A stretch of DNA of 64,000 bases from Syntrophosphaera sp035450685 (GCA_035450685.1 DAOTNF010000001.1:186001-250000); one strand, 5' to 3'. Shown: positions 8,125 through 17,589, counted from the first letter of the stretch. The notes: a model not told the origin generated them from the letters alone. Numbers and translations: made by a program.

Positions 8125-9507
8125 ATGCTGGATCTTTTTAAAGGCTACAGAGGTCGCGCTCTGGAGGTGCTGAAACATTTCCAGGCCAGGGTGTGGGGCG
8201 ACAATACAGTTCAGACCACCCGTGGCACATTCCAGGGCATCATCCTGCCCCGCAGTGAAAACGACGACGACCGTCACATAGTGCTCAAATTGGCCACCGG
8301 TTACAATGTGGGCATTGATGTGGATACAATTTTAGAAATGCACGAAACCGGATACAAGGAAGCGCATTATAAGATCCCGGAAAAAGAGTTTCCCACGACG
8401 CCGGGACTGCCCAAGGTTAAACTGCTGGGCACTGGCGGCACCATCGCTTCGCGCCTGGACTATCGCACCGGAGCCGTGATCCCTGCTTTCTCGCCTGGCG
8501 AACTTTATGGAGCAGTTCCGGAACTGGCGGAGATCTGCAATCTGGAAACAGAAAAACTCTTTGCCGTCTTCTCTGAAAACATGGGCCCTGAGCAGTATAA
8601 AAAACTGGCGGTCTCCATCGGCGAAGAGGTTGGCAAGGGTATCGAAGGGATAATTATTGGGCATGGTACAGACACCATGCACCACACTGCGGCGGCGCTT
8701 TCCTACATGCTGCAAAACCTGCCCATCCCCGTAGTGATGGTGGGTTCGCAGCGTTCCAGTGACCGTCCTTCTTCTGATGCAGCACTTAATCTGATGCACG
8801 CTGCCTTCACCGCCGGGCATTCCGACATCGCAGAGGTGATGGTTTGTATGTTTGGCCCCACCAGCGATGAATACGGACTACTGCATCAGGGAACCAGGGT
8901 ACGTAAGATGCACTCCTCCTATCGCAGCACCTTCCGCACCATTGGCGACGTTCCGATTGCCCGCGTCACCAGGGATTCCGTGATCCCTATTAAGACGGAT
9001 TATAACAAACGCCGCTCTGATAAGAAAGTGACTGTGTTGCCATTTTTCGAAGAGCGGGTAGCCATCGTTTATTACTATCCAAACATGCATCCGGACATCA
9101 TCGATTCCCTCACCGAGAATGGCTACAAGGGTATCGTGATCGCTGGCACCGGTTTGGGCCACGTCAACAAGCCAGTCTATCCTGCCATCAAGCGCGCGGT
9201 TGCCAAAGGCGTGCAGATTTATATGACCGTGCAGACCCTCTGGGGCTTTGTGCATATGTTCGTTTACGATACCGGCCGCGACCTGATGAGCATGGGTATC
9301 GTGCCAGGTGAAAACCTGCTGCCCGAGGTTGCCTATATCAAGCTGGGCTGGGCTTTGGGGCAATCCAGCGATCCGGAAAAGGTGCGCGAACTGATGCTTA
9401 CCCCCATTGCTGGAGATATCACCACAGGTGAACCCTACAACGGCTACCTCATTTACCAGGGTGGCATCCCGGAGGTTGAGGAGTTTATCAGGAAATATCA
9501 CAAGTAA
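8125..9507 (+). CDS. gatD: glutamyl-tRNA(Gln) amidotransferase subunit D (asparaginase-type)
   Basis: A 460-residue protein: an N-terminal ~85-residue beta-barrel-like domain followed by an L-asparaginase-type domain that releases ammonia from Gln/Asn for GatE. LLGTGGTIASR supplies Thr106, GHGTDTMHHTAAAL supplies Thr182 and Asp183, GSQRSSDRPSSDAALN follows, and Lys261 lies in GTRVRKMHSS. These agree in order and spacing with the catalytic Thr/Thr-Asp/Lys set of archaeal GatD, so it is predicted active. The N-terminal extension distinguishes it from plain asparaginase I. It pairs with gatE directly upstream. The start ATG has only a weak ribosome-binding site. Confidence 0.93.
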   Translation: MLDLFKGYRGRALEVLKHFQARVWGDNTVQTTRGTFQGIILPRSENDDDRHIVLKLATGYNVGIDVDTILEMHETGYKEAHYKIPEKEFPTTPGLPKVKLLGTGGTIASRLDYRTGAVIPAFSPGELYGAVPELAEICNLETEKLFAVFSENMGPEQYKKLAVSIGEEVGKGIEGIIIGHGTDTMHHTAAALSYMLQNLPIPVVMVGSQRSSDRPSSDAALNLMHAAFTAGHSDIAEVMVCMFGPTSDEYGLLHQGTRVRKMHSSYRSTFRTIGDVPIARVTRDSVIPIKTDYNKRRSDKKVTVLPFFEERVAIVYYYPNMHPDIIDSLTENGYKGIVIAGTGLGHVNKPVYPAIKRAVAKGVQIYMTVQTLWGFVHMFVYDTGRDLMSMGIVPGENLLPEVAYIKLGWALGQSSDPEKVRELMLTPIAGDITTGEPYNGYLIYQGGIPEVEEFIRKYHK

Positions 9508-9598
9508 TTTTTGTTTACCATACTCAGAAATTCCCTTAACACAGGCTGCATCAACTTGATATGCAGTCTATTAATTGTTTTCTTAAACTGAGGTTATT

Positions 9599-10300
9599 AT
9601 GATAGCAGTTATTTTGTCTGGTGGATTGGGTACACGTTTAAAACCATTTACCGAGGTTATTCCCAAACCCCTGTTACCGATAGGGGAAAAAGCTGTTTTG
9701 GAAATCCAGATCGAGCATCTCAAGGGATATGGATTCAATGAGATATATTTGGCAACCAACTACAAATCCTCATACATAGAGAATTTTTTCGGTGACGGCA
9801 GCAAGTACGGCGTGAAGCTATTCATCAGTAAAGAAGATAAGCCTCTGGGCACTGTCGGACCGGTTAAATTGTTACAGGATAAACTGGATAGCCCTTTTTT
9901 GGTCATGAATGGAGATATATTAACCCTGCTTGACTATGGAGCAATGTATCGTTTCGCTTGTAGTAAGGACTCCATACTGACTATCGGTACCAAAGAGATA
10001 ATTACACCTTTTCAGTTTGGCAACATATTCACTGAAGGCGATTATGTGACTGGAATAGATGAAAAACCGGATCTCCACACAACTATCCTGGCGGGAATAT
10101 ATGTGTTCAAGCCAGCCTTGTTGGATTTGATCCCTACAGACACATACTACGGTATGGATGTGTTGATTAAGGACATGATCTCACGCTCAATGCCCATCAC
10201 TCATTACCCCATTAAAGAGTACTGGCTGGATATCGGCCGCATAGACGACTACGAAAAGGCTCAGGAGATTTATAAAGAACGCTTTGCCTCGCAGGATTGA
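9599..10300 (+). CDS. NTP-transferase family nucleotidyltransferase (sugar-1-phosphate activation)
   Basis: A 233-residue GT-A-like nucleotidyltransferase. The signature GGLGTRLKPFT...PKPLLPIGEK (8-30) binds NTP, FLVMNGDIL is the metal-binding segment, and the length fits the short HddC/ManC-like mannose- or heptose-1-phosphate guanylyl/cytidylyltransferases. It probably makes an NDP-sugar for the polysaccharide locus, of which it is the first gene. It overlaps the next gene (TGATG). Specificity cannot be read from the sequence. Confidence 0.85.
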   Translation: MIAVILSGGLGTRLKPFTEVIPKPLLPIGEKAVLEIQIEHLKGYGFNEIYLATNYKSSYIENFFGDGSKYGVKLFISKEDKPLGTVGPVKLLQDKLDSPFLVMNGDILTLLDYGAMYRFACSKDSILTIGTKEIITPFQFGNIFTEGDYVTGIDEKPDLHTTILAGIYVFKPALLDLIPTDTYYGMDVLIKDMISRSMPITHYPIKEYWLDIGRIDDYEKAQEIYKERFASQD

Positions 10301-11397
10301 TGGAAAAGGTAAAAACTTTAGTCATAGGCGCTGGGGCGGTTGGTTTGGCAATAGCCAACCGCCTTTCTGCAAATGATCCAGATCTTGTGTTGGTGGACAA
10401 AGAAAATAGTTTTGGCAGACATACCAGCAGCCGCAATAGTGAAGTGATCCATGCAGGTCACTATTATAGGCCAGGATCGCTGAAAGCGTCTTTCTGTGTT
10501 AAAGGTAATACGCTGCTTTATGATTTTCTGTCTAGAAACAACATCCCATACAAAAAAACAGGCAAAATCATTGTAGCTACAACTCCCCATGAGTTGCCAA
10601 GGCTTGAAGAGTATCTGAATTTGGGACGCCTCAATGGTTGCCCTGATATGCGGCTTATATCAGCTGCGGAAGTAGGTGAACTGGAACCACAGGTCAAATG
10701 CCTTGCAGGTTTGTATATTCCAAGCACAGGTATCTTCGACACACATAAGTATATGCAGTATCTGTCTGATGGCATCGAAGATAACGGTGCTTTTATCATC
10801 TATGGCATGGAGGTAGTTGCAGTCAGGAGGGAGGCAGGAAAATACCTGATTGAGTTCACGAACGGAGAAATATTTCTTTGCGATAAAGTCGTGAATTCAG
10901 CTGGACTTTGGGCTGATAAAATAGCCAAGGCAGCTGGAATGGATATCTTGTCTCTGGGCTTAGTTCAGCACTGGTGCAAGGGGGAATATTATAAAACTAC
11001 CAAGATCAGAGGAATTGAGCATCTAATATACCCAGTGGCTGATCCTCAGGGTATTTTTTTGGGAATTCACCTGACATTGAATCTGGGTGGAGAGGTTAGG
11101 TTTGGTCCCAATGCGTTTTATGTGGATCAAATTGATTACCGTTTTAAAGAAGAGTATTTAGAAGATTTTTATAAGGCAATTAACCGTTATATGGACATTG
11201 ATATTTCAGACCTAATTCCGGATGACACGGGTGTGCGGGCAAAACTTCAGGGGATTGGGGAAGGGTTTCGTGATTTTTACATCCAGGAAGAATCTGGCAA
11301 TGGTTTGCCGGGATGGGTTAACCTGATTGGCATTGAGTCGCCAGGTCTCACTTCAAGCCTTGCCATCGCTGATCACGTTGAATCCCTGCTTGGGTGA
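10300..11397 (+). CDS. FAD-dependent oxidoreductase, L-2-hydroxyglutarate oxidase-like
   Basis: A 365-residue DAO-family flavoprotein. The N-terminal dinucleotide motif is VIGAGAVGLAIA, followed by VDKENSFGRHTSSRNSEVIHAGHYY, which closely resembles LhgO (L-2-hydroxyglutarate dehydrogenase). VNSAGLWADKIAKAAG is the second FAD-contact segment. The start is the ATG at 10300 that overlaps the upstream TGA; an apparent TTG at 10297 is not needed. LhgO-like enzymes oxidise 2-hydroxyacids at the membrane; why one sits between a nucleotidyltransferase and a sugar epimerase is unclear, and it may oxidise a sugar or hydroxyacid precursor of the polymer. Confidence 0.8.
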   Translation: MEKVKTLVIGAGAVGLAIANRLSANDPDLVLVDKENSFGRHTSSRNSEVIHAGHYYRPGSLKASFCVKGNTLLYDFLSRNNIPYKKTGKIIVATTPHELPRLEEYLNLGRLNGCPDMRLISAAEVGELEPQVKCLAGLYIPSTGIFDTHKYMQYLSDGIEDNGAFIIYGMEVVAVRREAGKYLIEFTNGEIFLCDKVVNSAGLWADKIAKAAGMDILSLGLVQHWCKGEYYKTTKIRGIEHLIYPVADPQGIFLGIHLTLNLGGEVRFGPNAFYVDQIDYRFKEEYLEDFYKAINRYMDIDISDLIPDDTGVRAKLQGIGEGFRDFYIQEESGNGLPGWVNLIGIESPGLTSSLAIADHVESLLG

Positions 11398-11454
11398 TTA
11401 TATTGGTTTGCTCAGACATATTTTTATAATTGAAAATTCATAATGGGAGATAGT

Positions 11455-12429
11455 ATGAAAGTTATGATAACAGGGGCAGCGGGTTATATTGGCTCAGTTC
11501 TGGTGCGTCAGCTTTTGAGTAAGGGACATCAGGTTCTGGCAGTAGATAGCATTATGTTTGGAGGCGAATCACTGATCGGAGTTTATAATGATCCCAATTT
11601 TAGCTTTGTGAAAGCTGATATCAGAAATAGCAAAGCTATCAAGCCCCTATTGGAAGGGGTTGAGGCTGTTGTGCACCTGGCAGCTATTGTGGGTGACCCA
11701 GCCTGCGCGCAGCAACCTGAACTGGCTAGATCCATCAACTGGGAAGGAAGTAAAAACCTTGTTGATCTTTGTGCACAAACATCTCAGGTCAAACGTTTTG
11801 TATTTGCCTCGACCTGTAGTAATTATGGGAAAATGGAAGGTGATGATTATATAACGGAAGAATCGCCTTTAAAGCCGGTATCGCTCTATGCGGAACTAAA
11901 AGTGAAGTTTGAAAGCTATCTGCTCAATACTGCTTTTAGATATGATTTTTGTCCCACAGCCCTACGCTTTGCCACTGTGTACGGCCTTTCCCCACGCATT
12001 AGATTTGACCTGACAGTAAATGAATTCACTCGCGATGTTGCCTTGGGTAGGGAACTGGTGATTTTTGGAGAGCAGTTTTGGCGTCCCTATTGCCATGTGG
12101 AAGATCTCGCCCGCGCCTGTGTTAGCGTACTTGAAGCAGACCCGGAAATAGTGCGACAGCAAGTATTCAATGTTGGAGACACTCGCGAAAACTACCAGAA
12201 AAAGATGTTGGCTGAGGAGTTGCAGAAACTTGTGCCAGAGATGAAGGTGAAGTACGTTCAGAAAAACGAAGATCCACGTGATTACAGGGTTGCCTTCGAA
12301 AAAATCTATTCAACTCTGGGATTTACCATTTCCAAAAGAGTGCCAGATGGTATGCGTGAGATAATTAGGATCCTGAGAGACGGGATCATATCTGATCCGG
12401 ACAATCCTAAGTATAGAAATATACAATGA
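11455..12429 (+). CDS. NAD-dependent epimerase/dehydratase (extended SDR)
   Basis: A 324-residue extended SDR: Rossmann motif TGAAGYIGS at the N-terminus, LAAIVGDPAC, the STCSNYG strand, and catalytic SLYAELK (Tyr and Lys in YxxxK). It belongs to the nucleotide-sugar epimerase/dehydratase group and probably modifies the product of the nucleotidyltransferase two genes upstream. The ATG at 11455 is chosen because GGGAG at 11445-11449 is well spaced to it; an in-frame ATG at 11443 precedes that site. The exact reaction is not determined. Confidence 0.82.
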   Translation: MKVMITGAAGYIGSVLVRQLLSKGHQVLAVDSIMFGGESLIGVYNDPNFSFVKADIRNSKAIKPLLEGVEAVVHLAAIVGDPACAQQPELARSINWEGSKNLVDLCAQTSQVKRFVFASTCSNYGKMEGDDYITEESPLKPVSLYAELKVKFESYLLNTAFRYDFCPTALRFATVYGLSPRIRFDLTVNEFTRDVALGRELVIFGEQFWRPYCHVEDLARACVSVLEADPEIVRQQVFNVGDTRENYQKKMLAEELQKLVPEMKVKYVQKNEDPRDYRVAFEKIYSTLGFTISKRVPDGMREIIRILRDGIISDPDNPKYRNIQ

Positions 12430-12478
12430 GATTACTTGGCAAAACTCACTCAATAAAACGAAACCTGAAGGATCATCT

Positions 12479-13348
12479 ATGAAAGGTATCATCCTTGCCG
12501 GTGGAGCCGGCACCCGCTTACATCCTCTCACGATAGCAGTCAGCAAGCAGCTGATGCCGGTTTATGACAAGCCGATGATCTACTATCCCCTTTCCACCCT
12601 GATGCTGACTGGCATCAGGGAAGTGCTGATCATCACCACTCCAGAAGATCAGGCTGGGTTTCAAAAGCTCTTGGGTGATGGCTCTCAATTGGGAATGCGC
12701 TTTGAATACAAAGTTCAGAAGGTGCCAAACGGCCTTGCTCAGGCTTTCGTGATCGGAGCCGATTTTGTCGGTCAGGACAATGTCTGCCTGATCCTGGGCG
12801 ACAACATCTTTTATGGTGCGGATCTCCAATCCAGGCTGAGCAAGTGCGTCAGTCCCAACGGCGCCATTGTTACAGCATATCCTGTGAAAGATCCGGAGCG
12901 TTATGGCGTAGTTGAGTTCAATGAAAAACGACAAGCTATCAGTTTGGAAGAGAAACCCACTCAGCCCAAGTCTAATTATGCAGTCCCCGGCTTATACTTC
13001 TATGACAACAAAGTGTTGGAGATTGCCGCAAATTTAAAGCCCTCTGCGCGTGGCGAATATGAGATAACCGATGTGAACAGGGCATACCTGGAACAAGGCA
13101 AGCTGGAAGTCATTGTATTTGGCCGCGGCACAGCCTGGCTGGACACCGGCACCTTCGAGTCATTGCTTCAGGCATCCCAGTTTGTGGAGATAATCGAAGA
13201 GCGCCAGGGCTTCAAGATCAGTTGCATAGAAGAAATTGCCTATAGAAAGGGCTACATTGATAAAACTCAATTACGGCGTCTGGCTGAACCCATTAGAAAA
13301 AGTGGATACGGTGAGTACCTGCTCCGTCTATTGGAGGAGGAGTTATAG
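12479..13348 (+). CDS. rfbA: glucose-1-phosphate thymidylyltransferase
   Basis: A 289-residue protein matching RmlA/RfbA end to end: MKGIILAGGAGTRLHPLT, SKQLMPVYDKPMIYYPLSTLML, LGDNIFYG, YGVVEFN, EEKPTQPKSNYAVPGLYFYD and GRGTAWLDTGT. It makes dTDP-glucose, the entry to 6-deoxyhexoses. AAGGA precedes the ATG. rfbB, rfbC and rfbD are not in the window, so dTDP-4-keto-6-deoxyglucose must be made by an rfbB elsewhere; the downstream consumers here would be the 2,3-dehydratase, ketoreductase and WecE-like aminotransferase at 29-32.6 kb. Confidence 0.95.
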   Translation: MKGIILAGGAGTRLHPLTIAVSKQLMPVYDKPMIYYPLSTLMLTGIREVLIITTPEDQAGFQKLLGDGSQLGMRFEYKVQKVPNGLAQAFVIGADFVGQDNVCLILGDNIFYGADLQSRLSKCVSPNGAIVTAYPVKDPERYGVVEFNEKRQAISLEEKPTQPKSNYAVPGLYFYDNKVLEIAANLKPSARGEYEITDVNRAYLEQGKLEVIVFGRGTAWLDTGTFESLLQASQFVEIIEERQGFKISCIEEIAYRKGYIDKTQLRRLAEPIRKSGYGEYLLRLLEEEL

Positions 13349-13459
13349 CTTCAAGTCCCACCGGTTATCATTTCGAGGCTTGGGGAATAGGTAAAATATG
13401 TTTGGGATTAAATGAGGGTCTGGTATGCTGCATGATATTAATGACATGACTATCATATT

Positions 13460-14908
13460 GTGAAAAGAGACTTTGTTAAGAATATAGGCATTGTTTCTGC
13501 AGGCCCCATTATAGCGGTTGTGGCGGCCTTTATCGCCGAACCCTGGATCGCCAGATTGTGGAGTCCTGTTGTTTACGGTGTTGGCTCCTATTATTTTAAC
13601 ATTGTCAGTCTGTTGTCCGGATTGTTGTTCTTTCGTTATAACTATGCTATTGTGCAGGCTAAAGATTCTCGCGAGAGCCACAATCTGCTGGTACTGTGCA
13701 TATTAATACTATTGCTGGTGGCTATGGTGTCATTTCCATTTTATGGGATGATTACCAAAAACCTGGAAACAGACTTTCCTTTCCACGAATACAAGTATAT
13801 ATTGTGTTTCAGCATAATTGTAGATGCCTTATCAACACTATTGAAGTACTGGCATTCTGGAAAGAAGCAGTTTATTGTTTTAACTCAGTCCTCAGTTTCG
13901 GCGTCGCTATTCTATATAGCCATGAAGCTGGTCTTTGCCTACTTTGGCAGGGCGGACGAAAAGAGCATTGTATTAATACGATCACTTAGCTATATAGTGG
14001 CGTTTTTAATCCTGTTGTGGCCTTACGCTAAACATGATTTAAAACATACGCTTGAATCTGTCAGCTTCAAAGGGATTGTCCGTGCGGCAAGAGATTATTC
14101 TCAGTATCCTCGCTATGAATACTTAGGATTCCTGGTGAATACGCTATCGGTCAGTTTACCGGTGATTCTGATCACCAGGTATTGGGGACCGGAGAGTAAT
14201 GGCCACTACGTAAAAGCTTATAATCTGATCTATGTGTTCATTATTTTCCTTGGAGATGCTGTTAACCGGGTCTTACACAAAGAAACAGCAGATATGGTAA
14301 ACCGTGGTGAGTCAATAGGTTCTTTTCTTAATCAGACAACTGAGTATTTATCGAGGCTGGCCTTATTACCTTCGGTAGCGATTATATTATTTGGACCTGA
14401 GCTATTCTCCGTTTTTTTGGGAGCAAATTGGGTTGTATCCGGTGAAATAGCGCGTTATATTGCTATCTGGGCTTTGTCCGGGATTGTTTGTACGTCGATT
14501 GTGCCTGTATATGCAGTCTTAAACAAGCAGAAGCAATATACGGTCTTTACTATAGTATTGATGTTCTTGCGTGCGTTGGTGTTGATTGTATTTGGGCTAC
14601 TCGAATTCAGTATAACGTTTACCATCGCAATATTCTCCCTGGTTAATTTTGCAGTTCTTTTCTTCCAATCTCACTACATACTAAGGAAAGCGGGAGTCAA
14701 TATGCAAGATCTGGGAAAATCAATACTATCCCGTTTGATCCAACTTATCCCGTATATCTTGGCAGCTATTGCGGTCAAAACATTACTTGATCTTTCCAAA
14801 ATATATACATTGGTGATTGGGACTCTTCTTGCAGCACCTTATGTGTATGTGTTTTATATCCACAAGTCCCCAATACTGAGCATGATGAGGCGCACCCGCT
14901 CCAGTTAG
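13460..14908 (+). CDS. Wzx-type polysaccharide flippase 1
   Basis: A 482-residue polytopic membrane protein with about 12-14 hydrophobic segments of the MATE/MVF-like polysaccharide exporter family. The N-terminus KNIGIVSAGPIIAVVAAFIAEPWIARLWSP and the later RDYSQYPRYEYLG, PVILITRYWG and LGDAVNRVLHKETAD segments are clearly shared with the flippase at 23905, so the two are paralogues. It would flip undecaprenyl-linked repeat units across the inner membrane. The start is GTG, and the equivalent position in the paralogue is also a non-ATG codon. Confidence 0.88.
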   Translation: MKRDFVKNIGIVSAGPIIAVVAAFIAEPWIARLWSPVVYGVGSYYFNIVSLLSGLLFFRYNYAIVQAKDSRESHNLLVLCILILLLVAMVSFPFYGMITKNLETDFPFHEYKYILCFSIIVDALSTLLKYWHSGKKQFIVLTQSSVSASLFYIAMKLVFAYFGRADEKSIVLIRSLSYIVAFLILLWPYAKHDLKHTLESVSFKGIVRAARDYSQYPRYEYLGFLVNTLSVSLPVILITRYWGPESNGHYVKAYNLIYVFIIFLGDAVNRVLHKETADMVNRGESIGSFLNQTTEYLSRLALLPSVAIILFGPELFSVFLGANWVVSGEIARYIAIWALSGIVCTSIVPVYAVLNKQKQYTVFTIVLMFLRALVLIVFGLLEFSITFTIAIFSLVNFAVLFFQSHYILRKAGVNMQDLGKSILSRLIQLIPYILAAIAVKTLLDLSKIYTLVIGTLLAAPYVYVFYIHKSPILSMMRRTRSS

Positions 14909-14956
14909 TTTGCGGGTTGTTAAACAAATCACTTTTTAATACCCAAGGGAGGAGTA

Positions 14957-15418
14957 ATGAATCCAAGTCCCATCGGCCATTTTTTCGAGGATTTCAAAGC
15001 TGGCGATATCATCAGACATTCTGCCAGTAAAACGATCTTTGAAAGCGACAACAACCTGTTCAGCCTGCTGACCATGAACCACCATCCCCTGCATACGAAC
15101 AGGGACTTTGCCGAAAAGAGCCAGCATGGCCAGATTCTGGTTGTAGGCACCCTGGTCTTCAGCATTGTGGTGGGGATGACGGTACCTGATATCAGCGGCA
15201 AAGCGATTGCCAACCTGGAATACGAAAAGGTGGAGCACCTTGGCCCGGTGTTTATCAATGACACGATCTATGCCCAAACAGAGATCCTGGAAGCCAGGCC
15301 TTCAGCCTCAAAACCTGACCGAGGCATCATCTATGTGGAGACCACTGCTTTCAACCAGGACGGCAAACCGGTTCTGAGGTTCCGCCGTCACGTCCTGATC
15401 GCCAAAAAAGGAGCTTGA
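14957..15418 (+). CDS. MaoC-like (hotdog) hydratase
   Basis: A 153-residue single-hotdog MaoC/R-hydratase. The segment FSLLTMNHHPLHTNRDFAEKS carries the hydratase signature (Asn/His in MNxHPLH instead of the usual Asp/His of crotonase-type MaoC), as in mesaconyl-CoA hydratase-like members. A very strong GGGAGGAG precedes the ATG. It is one base away from the CitE-like gene. By family knowledge, MaoC plus CitE pairs interconvert enoyl-CoA, malyl-type hydroxyacyl-CoA and acyl-CoA plus glyoxylate; the actual substrate is unknown. The block 14957-16298 is visibly GC-richer than both flanks. Confidence 0.85.
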   Translation: MNPSPIGHFFEDFKAGDIIRHSASKTIFESDNNLFSLLTMNHHPLHTNRDFAEKSQHGQILVVGTLVFSIVVGMTVPDISGKAIANLEYEKVEHLGPVFINDTIYAQTEILEARPSASKPDRGIIYVETTAFNQDGKPVLRFRRHVLIAKKGA

Positions 15419-15419
15419 G

Positions 15420-16298
15420 ATGACAGATATCATCATGCGCAGCCTGATGTTCGTGCCCGGGCACAATGAAAAGTTGCTCACCAGCGCCGCCAAATCGGAC
15501 GCCGATGTCCTGCTTTTGGATCTGGAAGACTCGGTGCAGCCAGAATCCAACAAGCCTTTGGCCAGAAAGAAAATCGCAGAATGGGTTAGTTCGGGGCGCT
15601 TGTCAAACTACTATGTTTTTCCCAGGGTGAACGACCGCGAAAGTGGGCACCTGCTTCAAGATGTGCAAGCCCTGACGATTGAGGGCATACACGGATTCAT
15701 GTATCCCAAATCCCGAACTGGAGAGGACGTTTATTTCTTCGATAAACTGCTTGAAACCATTGAATACGAGAAGAAAATCCCCGTTGGCACCTACAAGATC
15801 ATTCCCCTCATCGAGACGGCGGGGGCGGTGCTAAACGCCCAGGACATTTGTCGTGCCTCAAAGCGAGTAGTGGCAATCGCCTTTGGCTGTGAGGATTTTG
15901 TCAGTGATCTGGAAGGGATTCATGACCACGAGGGACAGAGCATTTTCACGCCCCGTGCTCTGATCGCTCTGGCTGCCAGGGCCAATAAAGTGATTCCCAT
16001 CGATACAGTACACATCAACGTGCACGATCTGGAAGACCTGGAACAAAACCTCATCCTGGCCAAGAATCTGGGCTTTGAGGGCATGCTGGTGCTGCATCCC
16101 AAGGAACTGCCTCTGGTGCATCAGTATTTCTCTCCCACACAGCAGGAATACGATGACGCGGTGGAAATGCTGCGCCTCTTTGATGAATCCCAGGCAGAGG
16201 GGAAAGGTGTTGCTGTCAAGGATGGCAAGTTCATTGGCCCACCTATGGTAATCGCTGCAAAAAAAGTAATCCAAAAGTATAAAGCAATTCATAGGTAA
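15420..16298 (+). CDS. HpcH/HpaI aldolase, CitE-like (malyl-CoA-type) lyase
   Basis: A 292-residue TIM-barrel CitE-family protein: RSLMFVPGHNEKLL at the N-terminus, DLEDSVQP (metal/CoA segment), PRVNDRES, IPLIETAGAVLN, FGCEDFVSDLE and GMLVLHPKEL. The motifs fit (methyl)malyl-CoA or citramalyl-CoA lyases rather than true citrate lyase beta, since no other citrate lyase subunits are nearby. It follows the MaoC hydratase with a 1-nt gap and precedes a CapK-like AMP ligase. Together they may prepare an unusual acyl group for the surface polymer (inference). Confidence 0.87.
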   Translation: MTDIIMRSLMFVPGHNEKLLTSAAKSDADVLLLDLEDSVQPESNKPLARKKIAEWVSSGRLSNYYVFPRVNDRESGHLLQDVQALTIEGIHGFMYPKSRTGEDVYFFDKLLETIEYEKKIPVGTYKIIPLIETAGAVLNAQDICRASKRVVAIAFGCEDFVSDLEGIHDHEGQSIFTPRALIALAARANKVIPIDTVHINVHDLEDLEQNLILAKNLGFEGMLVLHPKELPLVHQYFSPTQQEYDDAVEMLRLFDESQAEGKGVAVKDGKFIGPPMVIAAKKVIQKYKAIHR

Positions 16299-16302
16299 CC
16301 TC

Positions 16303-17589
16303 ATGCTTCTAGAACTGTTCAGCTACTATTGTTCCCTGCGGTATTGGGGGGCAGCATCAATTGATAGGCTGCGCCCAATGCAACTGCATAAATTTAGAGA
16401 TGTGTTTGAATATGCCAGGGCGCATTCCAAGTTCTACAGGAACTTGTATAAAGAACATGGGATACTGAACTTGAAGATCAATTCCTGGGATGACGTTCAA
16501 AAGGTGCCAATCATCAATAAAACAATGATCCGCAACCATGACATTCGTGACATAATGACATGTGAAATAGACAGTAATATCAATATTCACAGTACCAGCG
16601 GGTCAACCGGTGAACCTCTGAAAATTGCATATAGCAAGTTTGAGGATTACGCATCTCATGTTAGGTTAACCACCGCTATGATGAAATATGGCTACAACCC
16701 ATTCAAAAAGCTGGTACTTCTTTCCCGCTACGAACCTGGACATGAGTTTGAAGTGGAGAGTGATCTGAAAAAACTAAACTTAATCCAACGTTTGTTTCCC
16801 GTGTTCAGAAGGGAAGTAATCTCGATTTTTGATCCTGTCACAACCATCATCGAAAAGCTTAAAAAATACAATCCCTATGTACTTTGGTCGACTCCTTCGG
16901 TCATACATCTTTTAGCAATGGAACTTGAACGACAGAAACAGAGACTGGAGATTCCCCTGATTGTGACTATGGCGGAAACTATATCGGATGATCAGCTAGC
17001 CTTGTTCAGAAATCGTATTTGCCTGAACATCCTTGATGTCTATGGTTGCATGGAATCGCCTTCCATGGGCTTTAGTTACAATTCGGTCGGATACAAGAAC
17101 ATAGTAAGCGATTCCACCCTCGCAGAAGTAATCAATCCAAGGGATATGAACGGTTTCAGGGTCGGTGATGTCATAATTACCAACCTTATTAATAAAACAA
17201 TGCCATTTATCCGTTATGACTTGGGTGATTTTGTGGAAGTTTTGGATGACAGACAGTTTCCTAATAAAAAGATTGGCCGAATTCATGGCAGATTTGACGA
17301 TATAATAACTTTGGATAATGGAGAAACTTTATCGTTTCATCAAACTTATCAGTTGTTTCATGACTTTCATGAGTGCAAGCAGTACAAGTTTCTACAAAGA
17401 AAAAACGGTGATGTGATACTTCAACTGATTGTAGAACCTGGAGTTAACAAAGACACTGTTGCCGTAGCGGTTATGGACAGATGGCATGCAAAGTTCCCAG
17501 GAGCTCGTCTTGAAATTGAATGGGTCGATAGTTTTAAGATCGATGCCAGGACAGGGAAATTCAAGGTCTTGGAGCGTGAGCGAACATGA
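16303..17589 (+). CDS. CapK/PaaK-like adenylate-forming protein 1
   Basis: A 428-residue member of the phenylacetate-CoA ligase-like (CapK, coenzyme F390 synthetase) group. The ATP-phosphate loop reads STSGSTGEPLKI, followed by VYGCMESPSMGFSY, PFIRYDLGDFV and GRIHGRFDDIITLDNGE, in the normal order. The family adenylates a carboxylate and may pass it to CoA or another acceptor; capsule-locus members have no settled substrate. It overlaps the PP-loop gene downstream by 4 nt. This is one of four such proteins in the locus. Confidence 0.85.
   Translation: MLLELFSYYCSLRYWGAASIDRLRPMQLHKFRDVFEYARAHSKFYRNLYKEHGILNLKINSWDDVQKVPIINKTMIRNHDIRDIMTCEIDSNINIHSTSGSTGEPLKIAYSKFEDYASHVRLTTAMMKYGYNPFKKLVLLSRYEPGHEFEVESDLKKLNLIQRLFPVFRREVISIFDPVTTIIEKLKKYNPYVLWSTPSVIHLLAMELERQKQRLEIPLIVTMAETISDDQLALFRNRICLNILDVYGCMESPSMGFSYNSVGYKNIVSDSTLAEVINPRDMNGFRVGDVIITNLINKTMPFIRYDLGDFVEVLDDRQFPNKKIGRIHGRFDDIITLDNGETLSFHQTYQLFHDFHECKQYKFLQRKNGDVILQLIVEPGVNKDTVAVAVMDRWHAKFPGARLEIEWVDSFKIDARTGKFKVLERERT

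Noticed and set aside
9546..9566. Hairpin CTGCAT/ATGCAG after gatD as terminator
   Set aside because: Six-base-pair stem, AT-rich, with only a loose T-rich tail; too weak to call, although the position is suitable.
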